Assembly (NCBI GenBank): GCA_028822125.1
Contig: JAPKEK010000034.1
Span: 1-11,003 of the forward strand
Direction of reading: 5' to 3'
DNA from: Pseudomonadales bacterium
GTDB taxonomy: Bacteria; Pseudomonadota; Gammaproteobacteria; Pseudomonadales; Azotimanducaceae
DNA: 11,003 nucleotides
The position numbers and the translations under genes are program-made. The notes under the pieces were generated by a model. The model was not told the origin of the DNA, did no database searches, and saw only the letters and a list, made by a program, of their open reading frames with translations. This document shows positions 1 through 6,870 of this stretch, one piece after another (the stretch's first letter is position 1; the number at the start of each line of letters is the position of its first letter).

Positions 1-368
1 GCGGAATTGCCGGAATCGATATCCCCGACTACGTTGAAGGTGAACCGTTACCCGATAGCCAGGCCACCGCCACAGAGCAAAACAGAACCCAGGTATTTAC
101 TCAGTGGGATTCACAGCACGGCGGCATCGATCTACACCTGCGAAGTGTGTACCACCGAGATGGCTGGCTCTATACTCAATATGAACCGGGTAGCCTGTAC
201 CAGGGCACTGAAGGTGAACTCTATAATATGAACGCCGACCCGCAGCAGTTTAACAATCTCTGGGATGATCCAGGACAGGAAGAAATCAAGCACCATTTCA
301 GAACGATGATCGAAACGACCCTACCTGAACTGGCCGAACCCCTGCTCCCCCGTAAAGCGCCTGTCTGA
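1..368 (+). CDS. Sulfatase, C-terminal fragment (5' end outside window)
   Basis: The reading frame is open from the left edge (first full codon at position 3) to a TGA at 366-368, giving about 121 residues of a protein C-terminus. The segment ELYNMNADPQQFNNLWDDP (encoded about 219-275) matches the signature near the end of type I (formylglycine-dependent) sulfatases, usually ELYDL..DP.E..NLWDDP. An upstream DGWLYTQYEPG stretch fits the strand-forming part of the sulfatase C-terminal subdomain. The family hydrolyses sulfate esters, often of polysaccharides or small organic sulfates, and is abundant in marine bacteria. The catalytic C/S-x-P-x-R motif and any signal peptide lie outside the window, so substrate and location cannot be judged. 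The gene ends tail-to-tail with the peptide transporter, 236 bp away. The family call is fairly secure; the substrate is unknown. Confidence 0.82.
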   Translation, partial: GIAGIDIPDYVEGEPLPDSQATATEQNRTQVFTQWDSQHGGIDLHLRSVYHRDGWLYTQYEPGSLYQGTEGELYNMNADPQQFNNLWDDPGQEEIKHHFRTMIETTLPELAEPLLPRKAPV

Positions 369-604
369 CATTGCCAGCACCAGCAGACTGTGCGCGCGAG
401 TCAAATCGAGCAAACCCAAAACACTAGCAAGGGCAATTCGTCTTCGCTTGCCAAGCCTTGGACAATTCATTCACTGGCGATAGTTAGCCCGGCGTTAACA
501 GTTGCCGAGTATTCCCAGGCCGGCATCATGCGGGTTCCAGCAACCAGGGTTGCTCAGCTGTTCCTGTCATCGAATCACAAATCTTATGCTTGAAAAATAA
601 ACTT
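369..604. other. Convergent intergenic region, no gene seen
   Basis: These 236 bp separate the sulfatase stop from the stop of the peptide transporter on the other strand. A 67-codon frame at 390-593 resembles no family I know and has no clear ribosome binding site, so I do not call it. An imperfect inverted repeat (CAAGGGCAA at 428-436 against TTGCC and CCTTG at 448-460) could form a weak hairpin, but no T tract follows. A Rho-independent terminator is therefore not demonstrated for either gene. Confidence 0.4.
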
Positions 605-2116
605 TCAGTGCATCTTCCTGGCCAGCCAGGGAGAAATCAGCGATAAAACCACTCCGATCAGTATCGCCAGCCACGCCAGCGATTCAAAAACGTTGGAATA
701 GATAGATAGTGAACCGAGCGGCAATACTGTGGACTCTGGCGAATCTTCGATAGCCATCAACCCAGCAATCATTCCACCTGCGTAGGCCGCCAGAGCGCTG
801 GACAGAAACCAGACCCCCATCATCATGGCAGCCACTCTCTGAACCGATAGTTTGGTCACCATAGACAATCCTACCGGGGACAGGCATAGCTCTCCTGTGG
901 TATGTAACAGGTACATCAGCACTAACCATATGACAGCTACCTGGCCATCTTCGCCAGCCTGGGAAATACCCAAAACAAGTACGGCAAATCCCAGGCCGAC
1001 TTGAAGCGTGGCCAGGGCAAACTTAACGGGTGTGGAAGGTTCGAGGCCGCTGTGCGACAATTTTACCCAGAGATACGCAAATACCGGTGCCAGAACAATA
1101 ATAAATGCTGGGTTCAGGGACTGGAACATCCCTGCCGTTAAAACGCCTTTATCCACATTACGATCAGTGAACAGCGTCAACGACGACCCGGCCTGCTCAA
1201 AAAGCGCCCAGAACAAAACCGACAAAATCATCAAAAATAACATCACCAGCATACGGTCCCGTTCAACAGCCGTACAACTGGATAATGAGAACCAGATGAC
1301 ATAAGCAAACACAATGGCACTAAAAACAAGCAATACCACACCAAGCTCGCTGGTATACTGTATAGCCTGCCAGATAATAACTACCAGAAGCAGACTGGCT
1401 ATATAAATGATGACTTCCCTGGAGATTCCCATCCATTTGACCGCCAGCAACGGGGCATCTGGCGGTAACCCCAAACCCGATAGATATTTCTGACCACGCA
1501 GAAAAGTCATCAGCCCCAGCAACATGCCAACACCCGCCAGGCCAAAGCCATACTTCCAACCGAAATTTTCACCCAGATAGGCGCAGATAATAGTCGCAGA
1601 AAAAGCACCCAAATTGATGCCCATATAAAAGATGGTAAATCCACCATCGCGCCTAGGGTCATCTTGCCCATACAAGCGTCCTACGATGGTGGAAATATTT
1701 GCCTTGAGGAAACCGACGCCGACGACGATGAATGCCAGTGATAGATAAAATATCTGTTCATAAATTCCTTCACGAACAAGAACACCATCCGCAATCAGGG
1801 CAGCGGGCCCTTCAAATGCCATGCCAAAATGACCCAGGACTAACAGGCAGGCACCAAATACGATCGCTTTTTTCAAGCCGAGATAACGATCCGCAATCAT
1901 TCCTCCTAATACAGGCATGGCATAGACTAAAGCGGCATAACTGCCATATATCAACCCTGCTTCACCATCTTCATACAACCAGTGCTTGGTCAGATACAAA
2001 ATCAACAGGGCACGCATACCGTAATAGCTGAATCGTTCCCACATTTCGGTCATAAAAAGGATAAACAATCCCCGCGGATGACCAATCCAGCGTGATTCCA
2101 TGACATCTTCAGTCAT
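605..2116 (-). CDS. POT/PTR2-family proton-coupled oligopeptide transporter
   Basis: Inner-membrane major facilitator protein of 503 residues that imports di- and tripeptides with protons (family knowledge). Visible signatures, numbered from the chosen start: the POT motif ExxERFxYYG at residues 24-33 in the first membrane segment; GGMIADRYLG around 71-80 (MFS motif A); GFLKAN at 135-140 with the conserved lysine; FYMGINLGAF from residue 163 (PTR2 signature); FWALFEQ at 302-308; and GELCLSP from 408. Hydrophobic segments run along the whole length, as expected for 12-14 membrane helices. The longest frame would start at a GTG at 2122. I prefer the ATG at 2114-2116, because AAGGAG (2126-2131) lies 9 nt before it but only 3 nt before the GTG. 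The gene follows the crotonase gene by 5 nt and is probably co-transcribed and translationally coupled to it. Peptide specificity cannot be read from sequence. Confidence 0.95.
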   Translation of the reverse strand: MTEDVMESRWIGHPRGLFILFMTEMWERFSYYGMRALLILYLTKHWLYEDGEAGLIYGSYAALVYAMPVLGGMIADRYLGLKKAIVFGACLLVLGHFGMAFEGPAALIADGVLVREGIYEQIFYLSLAFIVVGVGFLKANISTIVGRLYGQDDPRRDGGFTIFYMGINLGAFSATIICAYLGENFGWKYGFGLAGVGMLLGLMTFLRGQKYLSGLGLPPDAPLLAVKWMGISREVIIYIASLLLVVIIWQAIQYTSELGVVLLVFSAIVFAYVIWFSLSSCTAVERDRMLVMLFLMILSVLFWALFEQAGSSLTLFTDRNVDKGVLTAGMFQSLNPAFIIVLAPVFAYLWVKLSHSGLEPSTPVKFALATLQVGLGFAVLVLGISQAGEDGQVAVIWLVLMYLLHTTGELCLSPVGLSMVTKLSVQRVAAMMMGVWFLSSALAAYAGGMIAGLMAIEDSPESTVLPLGSLSIYSNVFESLAWLAILIGVVLSLISPWLARKMH

Positions 2117-2131
2117 CAACACTAACTCCTT
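2114..2131 (-). promoter_or_regulatory. Ribosome binding site inside the end of the crotonase gene
   Basis: On the minus strand the order is AAGGAG (2131-2126), TTAGTGTTG, ATG. The Shine-Dalgarno sequence overlaps the last sense codons of the crotonase gene, whose TAG (2124-2122) lies between the site and the transporter's ATG. This spacing decides the transporter start (ATG at 2116 rather than GTG at 2122) and suggests translational coupling. Confidence 0.7.
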
Positions 2132-2844
2132 ACCTGACTTGCCGTCAGCAAGGCCTGATTACTCGACACTGGAAATACACTCTCAGCATCATCTGGCCTC
2201 ATGCCACGAATTCTCTCGATAATAGTTTCAGCGGCACCCGCCGGGAAACTGACAAGCCTGGCGGCGATCTCCCGGACATTTTCCAGAACCTGTTCGTCCT
2301 CGACCGATCGCAGCGCCAGTCCGAGCGACACCAATTCAGGACCCAGGACTCGATCGCCCATCAAAGACAGTCTTGAAAGTACCTGTTCTGTACTTTTTAA
2401 CTTCAACCAACCGGCATTCATGGGCATATCCGAACCCTGCTGGATCTCGCCAATCTGTAAAAAAGAGGTATGACCCGCTACGGTAATATCACAGGCGAAA
2501 ACCAGCGCCGCGCCGGCATTAATGGCAAACCTTTGAAGCGCACACAGCAAGGGTTTGCGACATCTGTAAAATGCCATATGCATCGACCTGACATCGCCTA
2601 CCTCTTTGCCGTGCCAATCAGGAGCGGGATCTGCCTGCAATGCCTTTAAATCAATTCCAGAACAAAGATAACCATCCTCACCACGAATCAGAATACTTGC
2701 TACTTCCGGGTCAGTCTGAAGCCCCTCTACAGCCTGAGTAACCTCTCCGGCCATGGGCGGAATCAAGGCATTCCTGCGCTCCGGCCGATTGAGAACTATT
2801 TCAGCCCATCCTGCGTGTTTTTCGATATAAGTATAAGTTCCCAT
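2122..2844 (-). CDS. Crotonase-fold enoyl-CoA hydratase/isomerase family protein
   Basis: A 240-residue cytoplasmic protein of the crotonase superfamily. It shows IVLNRPERRNAL (residues 16-27), the first oxyanion-hole loop CSGIDLKAL (61-69), the second loop INAGAALVFACDI (108-120) and a glutamate in IGEIQQG (E133). In enoyl-CoA hydratases two glutamates act, one in GGGCEL and one in QPEI. Here E133 matches the second, but the first is alanine (A113), so classical hydration is doubtful; isomerase-like or other CoA-ester chemistry is possible. The QRFAIN sequence before the second loop is also atypical. I chose the ATG at 2842-2844, preceded by GGGGA, over an ATG at 2931. The extra 29 residues from 2931 are cysteine-rich, unlike the family's N-terminus, and the family normally begins just before a strand such as YTYIEKH. 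The peptide transporter follows 5 nt downstream in the same operon. The family is certain; the reaction is not. Confidence 0.88.
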   Translation of the reverse strand: MGTYTYIEKHAGWAEIVLNRPERRNALIPPMAGEVTQAVEGLQTDPEVASILIRGEDGYLCSGIDLKALQADPAPDWHGKEVGDVRSMHMAFYRCRKPLLCALQRFAINAGAALVFACDITVAGHTSFLQIGEIQQGSDMPMNAGWLKLKSTEQVLSRLSLMGDRVLGPELVSLGLALRSVEDEQVLENVREIAARLVSFPAGAAETIIERIRGMRPDDAESVFPVSSNQALLTASQVRS

Positions 2845-2963
2845 TGAATTCCCCGAGGCTTTACAAGTGCAAATGAGCATGCATGAAACACTGCTTACTT
2901 TCCAGTTCCAGATACCATCGCACCAATCCATGCAGTGCCAATAGCCTGTTCGGGAAATCCTGT

Positions 2964-2974
2964 GGGGAAACCCC
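2964..2974. repeat. Short GC hairpin GGGGAAACCCC
   Basis: GGGG (2964-2967) and CCCC (2971-2974) are perfectly complementary around a 3-nt AAA loop, followed by one more C. The site lies within the divergent intergenic region, about 120 bp upstream of the crotonase start. No T tract follows directly on either strand, so it is not a standard terminator. It may be a chance feature. Confidence 0.3.
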
Positions 2975-3046
2975 CTTGCGGCCTGATAGACTCACCCTTG
3001 ATTTTTTTTCCGCCCTGACTTTGCCAAGCCCGTTCAAAGTGCGATA

Positions 3047-3060
3047 GTCTATATACAGAC
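3047..3060. promoter_or_regulatory. Near-palindrome, possible operator or promoter element
   Basis: GTCTATATACAGAC has outer arms GTCT/AGAC and an inner TATA, and is palindromic except for one mismatched pair. It sits about 200 bp upstream of the crotonase start and 108 bp upstream of the aminopeptidase start. It could be bound by a dimeric regulator or supply a -10 element (TATATA or TATACA, depending on strand). No known regulator motif is recognised. Confidence 0.22.
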
Positions 3061-3168
3061 AATTTCATCAACCTGGCTTGCCCCATACCACTGCTGAAGC
3101 AGATTCATGCAAGCCATCATTTAGAATCATTTTTTTAAGCCAACCTTTATCAATATAAGAGTGAAACC

Positions 3169-4971
3169 ATGCATCTTCCCGACAAACTCTCTGCCGTAAG
3201 GCAATACATGGCTGATAAAAATATCAGCGCCTTTCTTGTGCCAAGGGCTGATGAATATCTGGGCGAATATGTGCCGAAGCAGAATGAAAGACTGGCCTGG
3301 ATCAGTGGTTTCACAGGCTCAGCTGGCATGCTCATTATTACCCAGGAAAAAGCCATTCTATTTGTTGATGGTCGATACACCATCCAGGTACAGCAACAAT
3401 GTTCCTCAGACATCTTCGAATTTGAACACTTGATCGACAACCCACCATTGCAATGGTTAATTCAGCATCTGAGCGCCGGTGATTGTGTCGGTTTTGACAG
3501 CCGCCTGCACAGCTACCAGTTTTATACCCGAGCACATGACGAATTATCTGCGAAGAATATCAGCTTAACAGAACTTTCTGAAAACCCAATTGACTTGAAC
3601 TGGCTTGATCGACCTGACGCTGAAATCAATGTTGCCCTTCTCCTCGAGAACAAATTTACAGGCGAAACCAGTCTGAATAAACGGCAAAGAATTGGCGAGA
3701 AAATACAGGAACAGGGCGCCGATGCAGCACTTATATCACAATTGGATTCCATAGCCTGGCTCCTCAATATCAGAGGCAATGATGTTCCGCATCTACCGGT
3801 AGTAATGGGACGAGCCATTCTGTATCCATCTGGTGACATGGCCTTTTGTACCAACCTTAAAAAAATTCCCGATGGCTTCAGTGAGCATGTTGGCGAGGGC
3901 GTAGAAATTTATGCAGAAGAAACGTTTAACGAACTCATACAAACACTGGGCAAGCAAAACCAGAAAATTATTATTGATGCTAATAACACCAATACTCATG
4001 CGGCCCTGAGGTGTATCGAACATCAGGCTGAAGTCATTCAAGGAACAGACCCTGTACTGCTTCCTAAGGCACAGAAAAACGCGGCGGAACTGGAAGGTAT
4101 GCGGCACTGCCATATCCGTGATGGATCTGCAGTCAGCCGTTACCTGCACTGGATCGAAACAGAGGTCAAAGCCCAGCGGTTTCATGATGAAGGCTTCTTA
4201 TCGGACCGACTTGAACAGTTTAGGCGGGATTTACCGGATTTGGTTGACCTCTCATTTGCAACTATTTCAGCCGCAGGCTCGAACGCAGCTATGGCGCACT
4301 ACAGCCATACAAACGGAACCCCAGCCAACCTGTCAGCCAATACCCTTTATCTGGTGGATTCTGGCGGACAGTATCTGGGTGGCACCACAGATATAACGCG
4401 TACCGTTGCAATAGGCCAACCCAGTGAAGAACACAGGGAAATGTTCACTCGCGTGTTAAAAGGCCATATTGCTCTGGCTTCGGCTATCTTTCCAAAAGGA
4501 ACAGCCGGTAATCAGCTGGATGTCCTGGCAAGACTGCCACTATGGGAAATCGGCCTGGATTTCGACCATGGTACCGGTCATGGCGTCGGCTGCTTTCTCA
4601 GCGTGCATGAGGGTCCGCAGCGGATTGCTAAAACCACAGGCCCATCCGCCCCCCTGCTAACCGGTATGGTGCTATCCAACGAACCAGGCTTCTATAAAGA
4701 AAACAGTTACGGCATCCGCTGCGAAAACCTGATGATCGTAAAAGAACACACCAGCGGCATGCTCGAATTTGAAACGATTACTTTCGCGCCATTTGACCAG
4801 ACGCTGATTAACGAAAAATTAATGACCGAAACGGAAATCAACTGGTTAAACCAATATCACCAACAGGTCGTTGAAAAGCTGGCGCCTTTTCTTGAGAACG
4901 ACGCACTGCAATGGCTGCACCAGGCCACTAGCAGGTTCCCAGCGACAACTGAGAAATTCAAACAAGCTTAA
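3169..4971 (+). CDS. Xaa-Pro aminopeptidase (M24B, three-domain APP1-like)
   Basis: Dinuclear-metal peptidase that removes the N-terminal residue when proline is second. At 600 residues it is longer than E. coli PepP (about 440) and matches the three-domain form typical of eukaryotic cytosolic aminopeptidase P and some bacteria: two creatinase-type N-terminal domains (about 1-130 and 155-310), the pita-bread catalytic domain (about 315-540) and a short C-terminal APP domain. The five metal ligands are visible: D397 (VDSGG), D408 (TTDITR), H471 (GTGHGVG), E505 (SNEPGFY) and E519 (CENLMIV), with H467 in the same HGTGHG motif. No signal peptide is evident, so it is probably cytoplasmic. The ATG at 3169 follows a weak AAGAGTG site; the N-terminus MHLPDKLSAVRQYM fits the family start. 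The neighbouring peptide transporter supports a role in peptide breakdown. Confidence 0.95.
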   Translation: MHLPDKLSAVRQYMADKNISAFLVPRADEYLGEYVPKQNERLAWISGFTGSAGMLIITQEKAILFVDGRYTIQVQQQCSSDIFEFEHLIDNPPLQWLIQHLSAGDCVGFDSRLHSYQFYTRAHDELSAKNISLTELSENPIDLNWLDRPDAEINVALLLENKFTGETSLNKRQRIGEKIQEQGADAALISQLDSIAWLLNIRGNDVPHLPVVMGRAILYPSGDMAFCTNLKKIPDGFSEHVGEGVEIYAEETFNELIQTLGKQNQKIIIDANNTNTHAALRCIEHQAEVIQGTDPVLLPKAQKNAAELEGMRHCHIRDGSAVSRYLHWIETEVKAQRFHDEGFLSDRLEQFRRDLPDLVDLSFATISAAGSNAAMAHYSHTNGTPANLSANTLYLVDSGGQYLGGTTDITRTVAIGQPSEEHREMFTRVLKGHIALASAIFPKGTAGNQLDVLARLPLWEIGLDFDHGTGHGVGCFLSVHEGPQRIAKTTGPSAPLLTGMVLSNEPGFYKENSYGIRCENLMIVKEHTSGMLEFETITFAPFDQTLINEKLMTETEINWLNQYHQQVVEKLAPFLENDALQWLHQATSRFPATTEKFKQA

Positions 4972-5060
4972 CAGGATGACAAGCAGTTAAAAGCAACCCT
5001 AAAACGCGCATTTTCAGCCAGCGCTCAATTCACAACGATCACAAAGGCAATATTGACACC

Positions 5061-6743
5061 ATGTCCATTACCAGAAAGCAAGCACTTGCAAAGCTAACGG
5101 CAGCAGGCATGCCCTACGCCTTGGAACAAGGCCTGATTAATGACCGAGTCTGTAAGATTTTCAGTCATGCCCCGGCAACCCTTCTAGAACTATATGAAGA
5201 CAATCGCAGTGGCCTCACCTTCTTTGTGTATCAGGAGGAACGATATAGTTTTGAGGAAATATACAGTAGAGCTGCTAGTTTGGCCCAGGTACTGATAACC
5301 GATTTCAACATTGTCAAAGGTGATCGTATTTCCATATCCATGCGAAATTATCCGGAATGGATCATATCTTTTATGGCGATCACCTCCATTGGCGCTATTG
5401 CGGTCGCTATGAATGCGTTATGGCAAAGCGACGAAATTGAATACGGTTTATCCCATAGTGGATCCAAACTACTTATCGCTGACCATGAAAGAATCATTCG
5501 GGCACTACCCTTATTGGAAAAACTCGGACTATCCGTGATTTCTGTCCGCTCAGAATATGGAAATACTGGCAAAATCTTTGATTTCAACCATCTTCTGGCT
5601 AAAACTGCGGGCGTGAATATGCCTCTGGTATCACTATCGCCTGATGATGACGCCACGCTATTTTATACCTCTGGATCAACCGGGCACCCTAAAGGTGCTG
5701 TATCCTGTCATCGCAACATTATCAGTTCGCTATTTTCCTGGGAACTAGACCTAGCTGCGCGGCAGCTCGAAATCGGTGCCCCAGTAACGGCGGAATCAAT
5801 TGACCAACCGGCAACCCTTCTGGCAGTCCCGCTCTTTCATGCGACCGGTTCCCATGCCGTCTATCTTCAGTCTTACAGGGCCCAGCGGAAAATCGTGTCC
5901 ATGTACAAATGGGACCCAGCAGAAGCAGCGGCTTTAATCGAAGAAGAAAGAATCTCTTCATTTATTGCCCCCGCTGCGATGACCGGCGACCTACTGGAAC
6001 AGGCCAGGTCCAGTCAACGGGATCTGAGCTCGCTTATTTCAGTAGGCGGAGGAGGTGCGCCAAGGGCCCCTGACCAGGTTAAGAATATTGCCGGCACCTT
6101 TTCTCATGCGCTTCCTGGCACTGGCTGGGGCATGACCGAGACCAATGCTATAGGTACAGGTATCGGTGGGCAGGACTACCTGGAAAGACCAACAAGTTCA
6201 GGTCGTTGCTCAGCTGTGCTTGAAATGCAGATCGTAGATGATCAAGATAGGCCTCTACCGATTAATACAACCGGTGAATTATGGGTTCGCGGATCATCAG
6301 TTATTCGGGGATACTGGCAGCGTCCGGAAGCCAACGCAGAATCCTTTCACAAGGACTGGCTGAAAACAGGTGATGTCGCTTTCCTGGACGAGGCGGGTTA
6401 CCTGTATATTGTTGACCGAATTAAGGACCTGGTTATTCGAGGCGGTGAGAATATTGGCTGTGCGGAAGTGGAAGCTGCGCTGCTCTGCCATGAGGAAATT
6501 CTTGAAGCCAGTGTTTACGCTGTACCGGATGACAGACTGGGAGAGGAAGTCGGCGCAACCATCTATTGCCGTTCAGCCTTAGACGAGCCCGCCTTACGTG
6601 ACTTCCTGGCAGTGCAGATGGCCAGGTTCAAGATTCCCCGTTATATCTCGATCAGCGAAAACCCTCTCCCCAGGATCGCCTCAGGTAAAATTGACAAGCG
6701 CCAACTCCGGGCAGAAATCGTTAATACGCTGGGGATTGCATAA
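5061..6743 (+). CDS. Acyl-CoA synthetase, class I adenylate-forming (AMP-binding) family
   Basis: A 560-residue enzyme expected to activate a carboxylic acid with ATP to an acyl-adenylate and then transfer the acyl group to CoA. The core motifs are complete: phosphate-binding loop YTSGSTGHPKG (202-212), GWGMTETN (355-362), TGD with D438, DR at 452-453 followed by IKDLVIRGGENI, and the C-terminal catalytic lysine K543 in ASGKIDKRQLR. The layout, with a large AMP-binding domain to about 440 and a C-terminal lid, matches fatty or aryl acyl-CoA ligases of the FadD/MenE type. The chain length or acid used cannot be deduced. It starts 89 bp after the aminopeptidase with only a weak, distant AAAGG site before the ATG. 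It could be co-transcribed with the aminopeptidase, but no functional link is evident. Active-site residues look intact. Confidence 0.93.
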   Translation: MSITRKQALAKLTAAGMPYALEQGLINDRVCKIFSHAPATLLELYEDNRSGLTFFVYQEERYSFEEIYSRAASLAQVLITDFNIVKGDRISISMRNYPEWIISFMAITSIGAIAVAMNALWQSDEIEYGLSHSGSKLLIADHERIIRALPLLEKLGLSVISVRSEYGNTGKIFDFNHLLAKTAGVNMPLVSLSPDDDATLFYTSGSTGHPKGAVSCHRNIISSLFSWELDLAARQLEIGAPVTAESIDQPATLLAVPLFHATGSHAVYLQSYRAQRKIVSMYKWDPAEAAALIEEERISSFIAPAAMTGDLLEQARSSQRDLSSLISVGGGGAPRAPDQVKNIAGTFSHALPGTGWGMTETNAIGTGIGGQDYLERPTSSGRCSAVLEMQIVDDQDRPLPINTTGELWVRGSSVIRGYWQRPEANAESFHKDWLKTGDVAFLDEAGYLYIVDRIKDLVIRGGENIGCAEVEAALLCHEEILEASVYAVPDDRLGEEVGATIYCRSALDEPALRDFLAVQMARFKIPRYISISENPLPRIASGKIDKRQLRAEIVNTLGIA

Positions 6744-6814
6744 GCTGCACCTGCGCAGCCTACCCTGGGCACATGAATTCAAGGAAACACCACTTTTCCA
6801 GGCCGGAATAGCAG

Positions 6815-6844
6815 TTTAACGGCCACAAATTTTGATACTATAAA
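6815..6844 (+). promoter_or_regulatory. Candidate promoter for asnS
   Basis: A -10-like TATAAA (6839-6844, five of six to consensus) is preceded after 18 bp by a poor -35 TTTAAC (6815-6820, three of six). Transcription would begin near 6851, giving a leader of about 20 nt before asnS. The 127-bp gap to the preceding gene also contains weak inverted repeats (GCTGC/GCAGC at 6744-6759; GGCCG/CGGCC at 6801-6824), but none has a T tract. Confidence 0.3.
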
Positions 6845-6870
6845 CACTCTATTCAGTTCGGTAACCAAAA

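Larger units (their letters stand above)
2845..3168. promoter_or_regulatory. Divergent intergenic region between crotonase and aminopeptidase genes
   Basis: These 324 bp separate two divergently transcribed genes and should hold promoters for both. No protein or RNA gene is convincing: a 63-codon minus-strand frame (2895-3086) resembles nothing known to me. Features seen are a short GGGG-AAA-CCCC hairpin (2964-2974), a run of eight T (3002-3009), a 14-bp near-palindrome with an AT-rich centre (3047-3060), and -10-like hexamers TAGAAT (3122-3127) and TATAAG (3154-3159) before the aminopeptidase. None of the hexamers has a good -35 partner, so the promoters are not located with confidence. Confidence 0.5.

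Noticed and set aside
428..460. Possible terminator hairpin between the sulfatase and transporter genes
   Set aside because: The stem is short and imperfect and no T tract follows on either strand.
390..593. Open frame of 67 codons in the convergent gap after the sulfatase
   Set aside because: No ribosome binding site is evident, the composition is unlike a protein family I know, and it lies between two genes that end toward each other.
2117..2122. GTG at 2122 as start of the peptide transporter
   Set aside because: Only 3 nt separate it from AAGGAG, while the ATG at 2116 has a normal 9-nt spacing.
2845..2931. N-terminal extension of the crotonase protein from an ATG at 2931
   Set aside because: The added 29 residues are cysteine-rich and do not resemble the family's N-terminus, while the ATG at 2844 has a GGGGA site upstream.
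2895..3086. Minus-strand frame of 63 codons upstream of the crotonase gene
   Set aside because: No recognisable domain; it overlaps the longer alternative start of the crotonase frame and the likely promoter region.
6744..6824. Inverted repeats GCTGC/GCAGC, GGAAA/TTTCC and GGCCG/CGGCC after the acyl-CoA synthetase gene
   Set aside because: Each arm is only 5 bp, the loops range from 6 to 14 nt, and none is followed by a T run. They do not make a convincing terminator.
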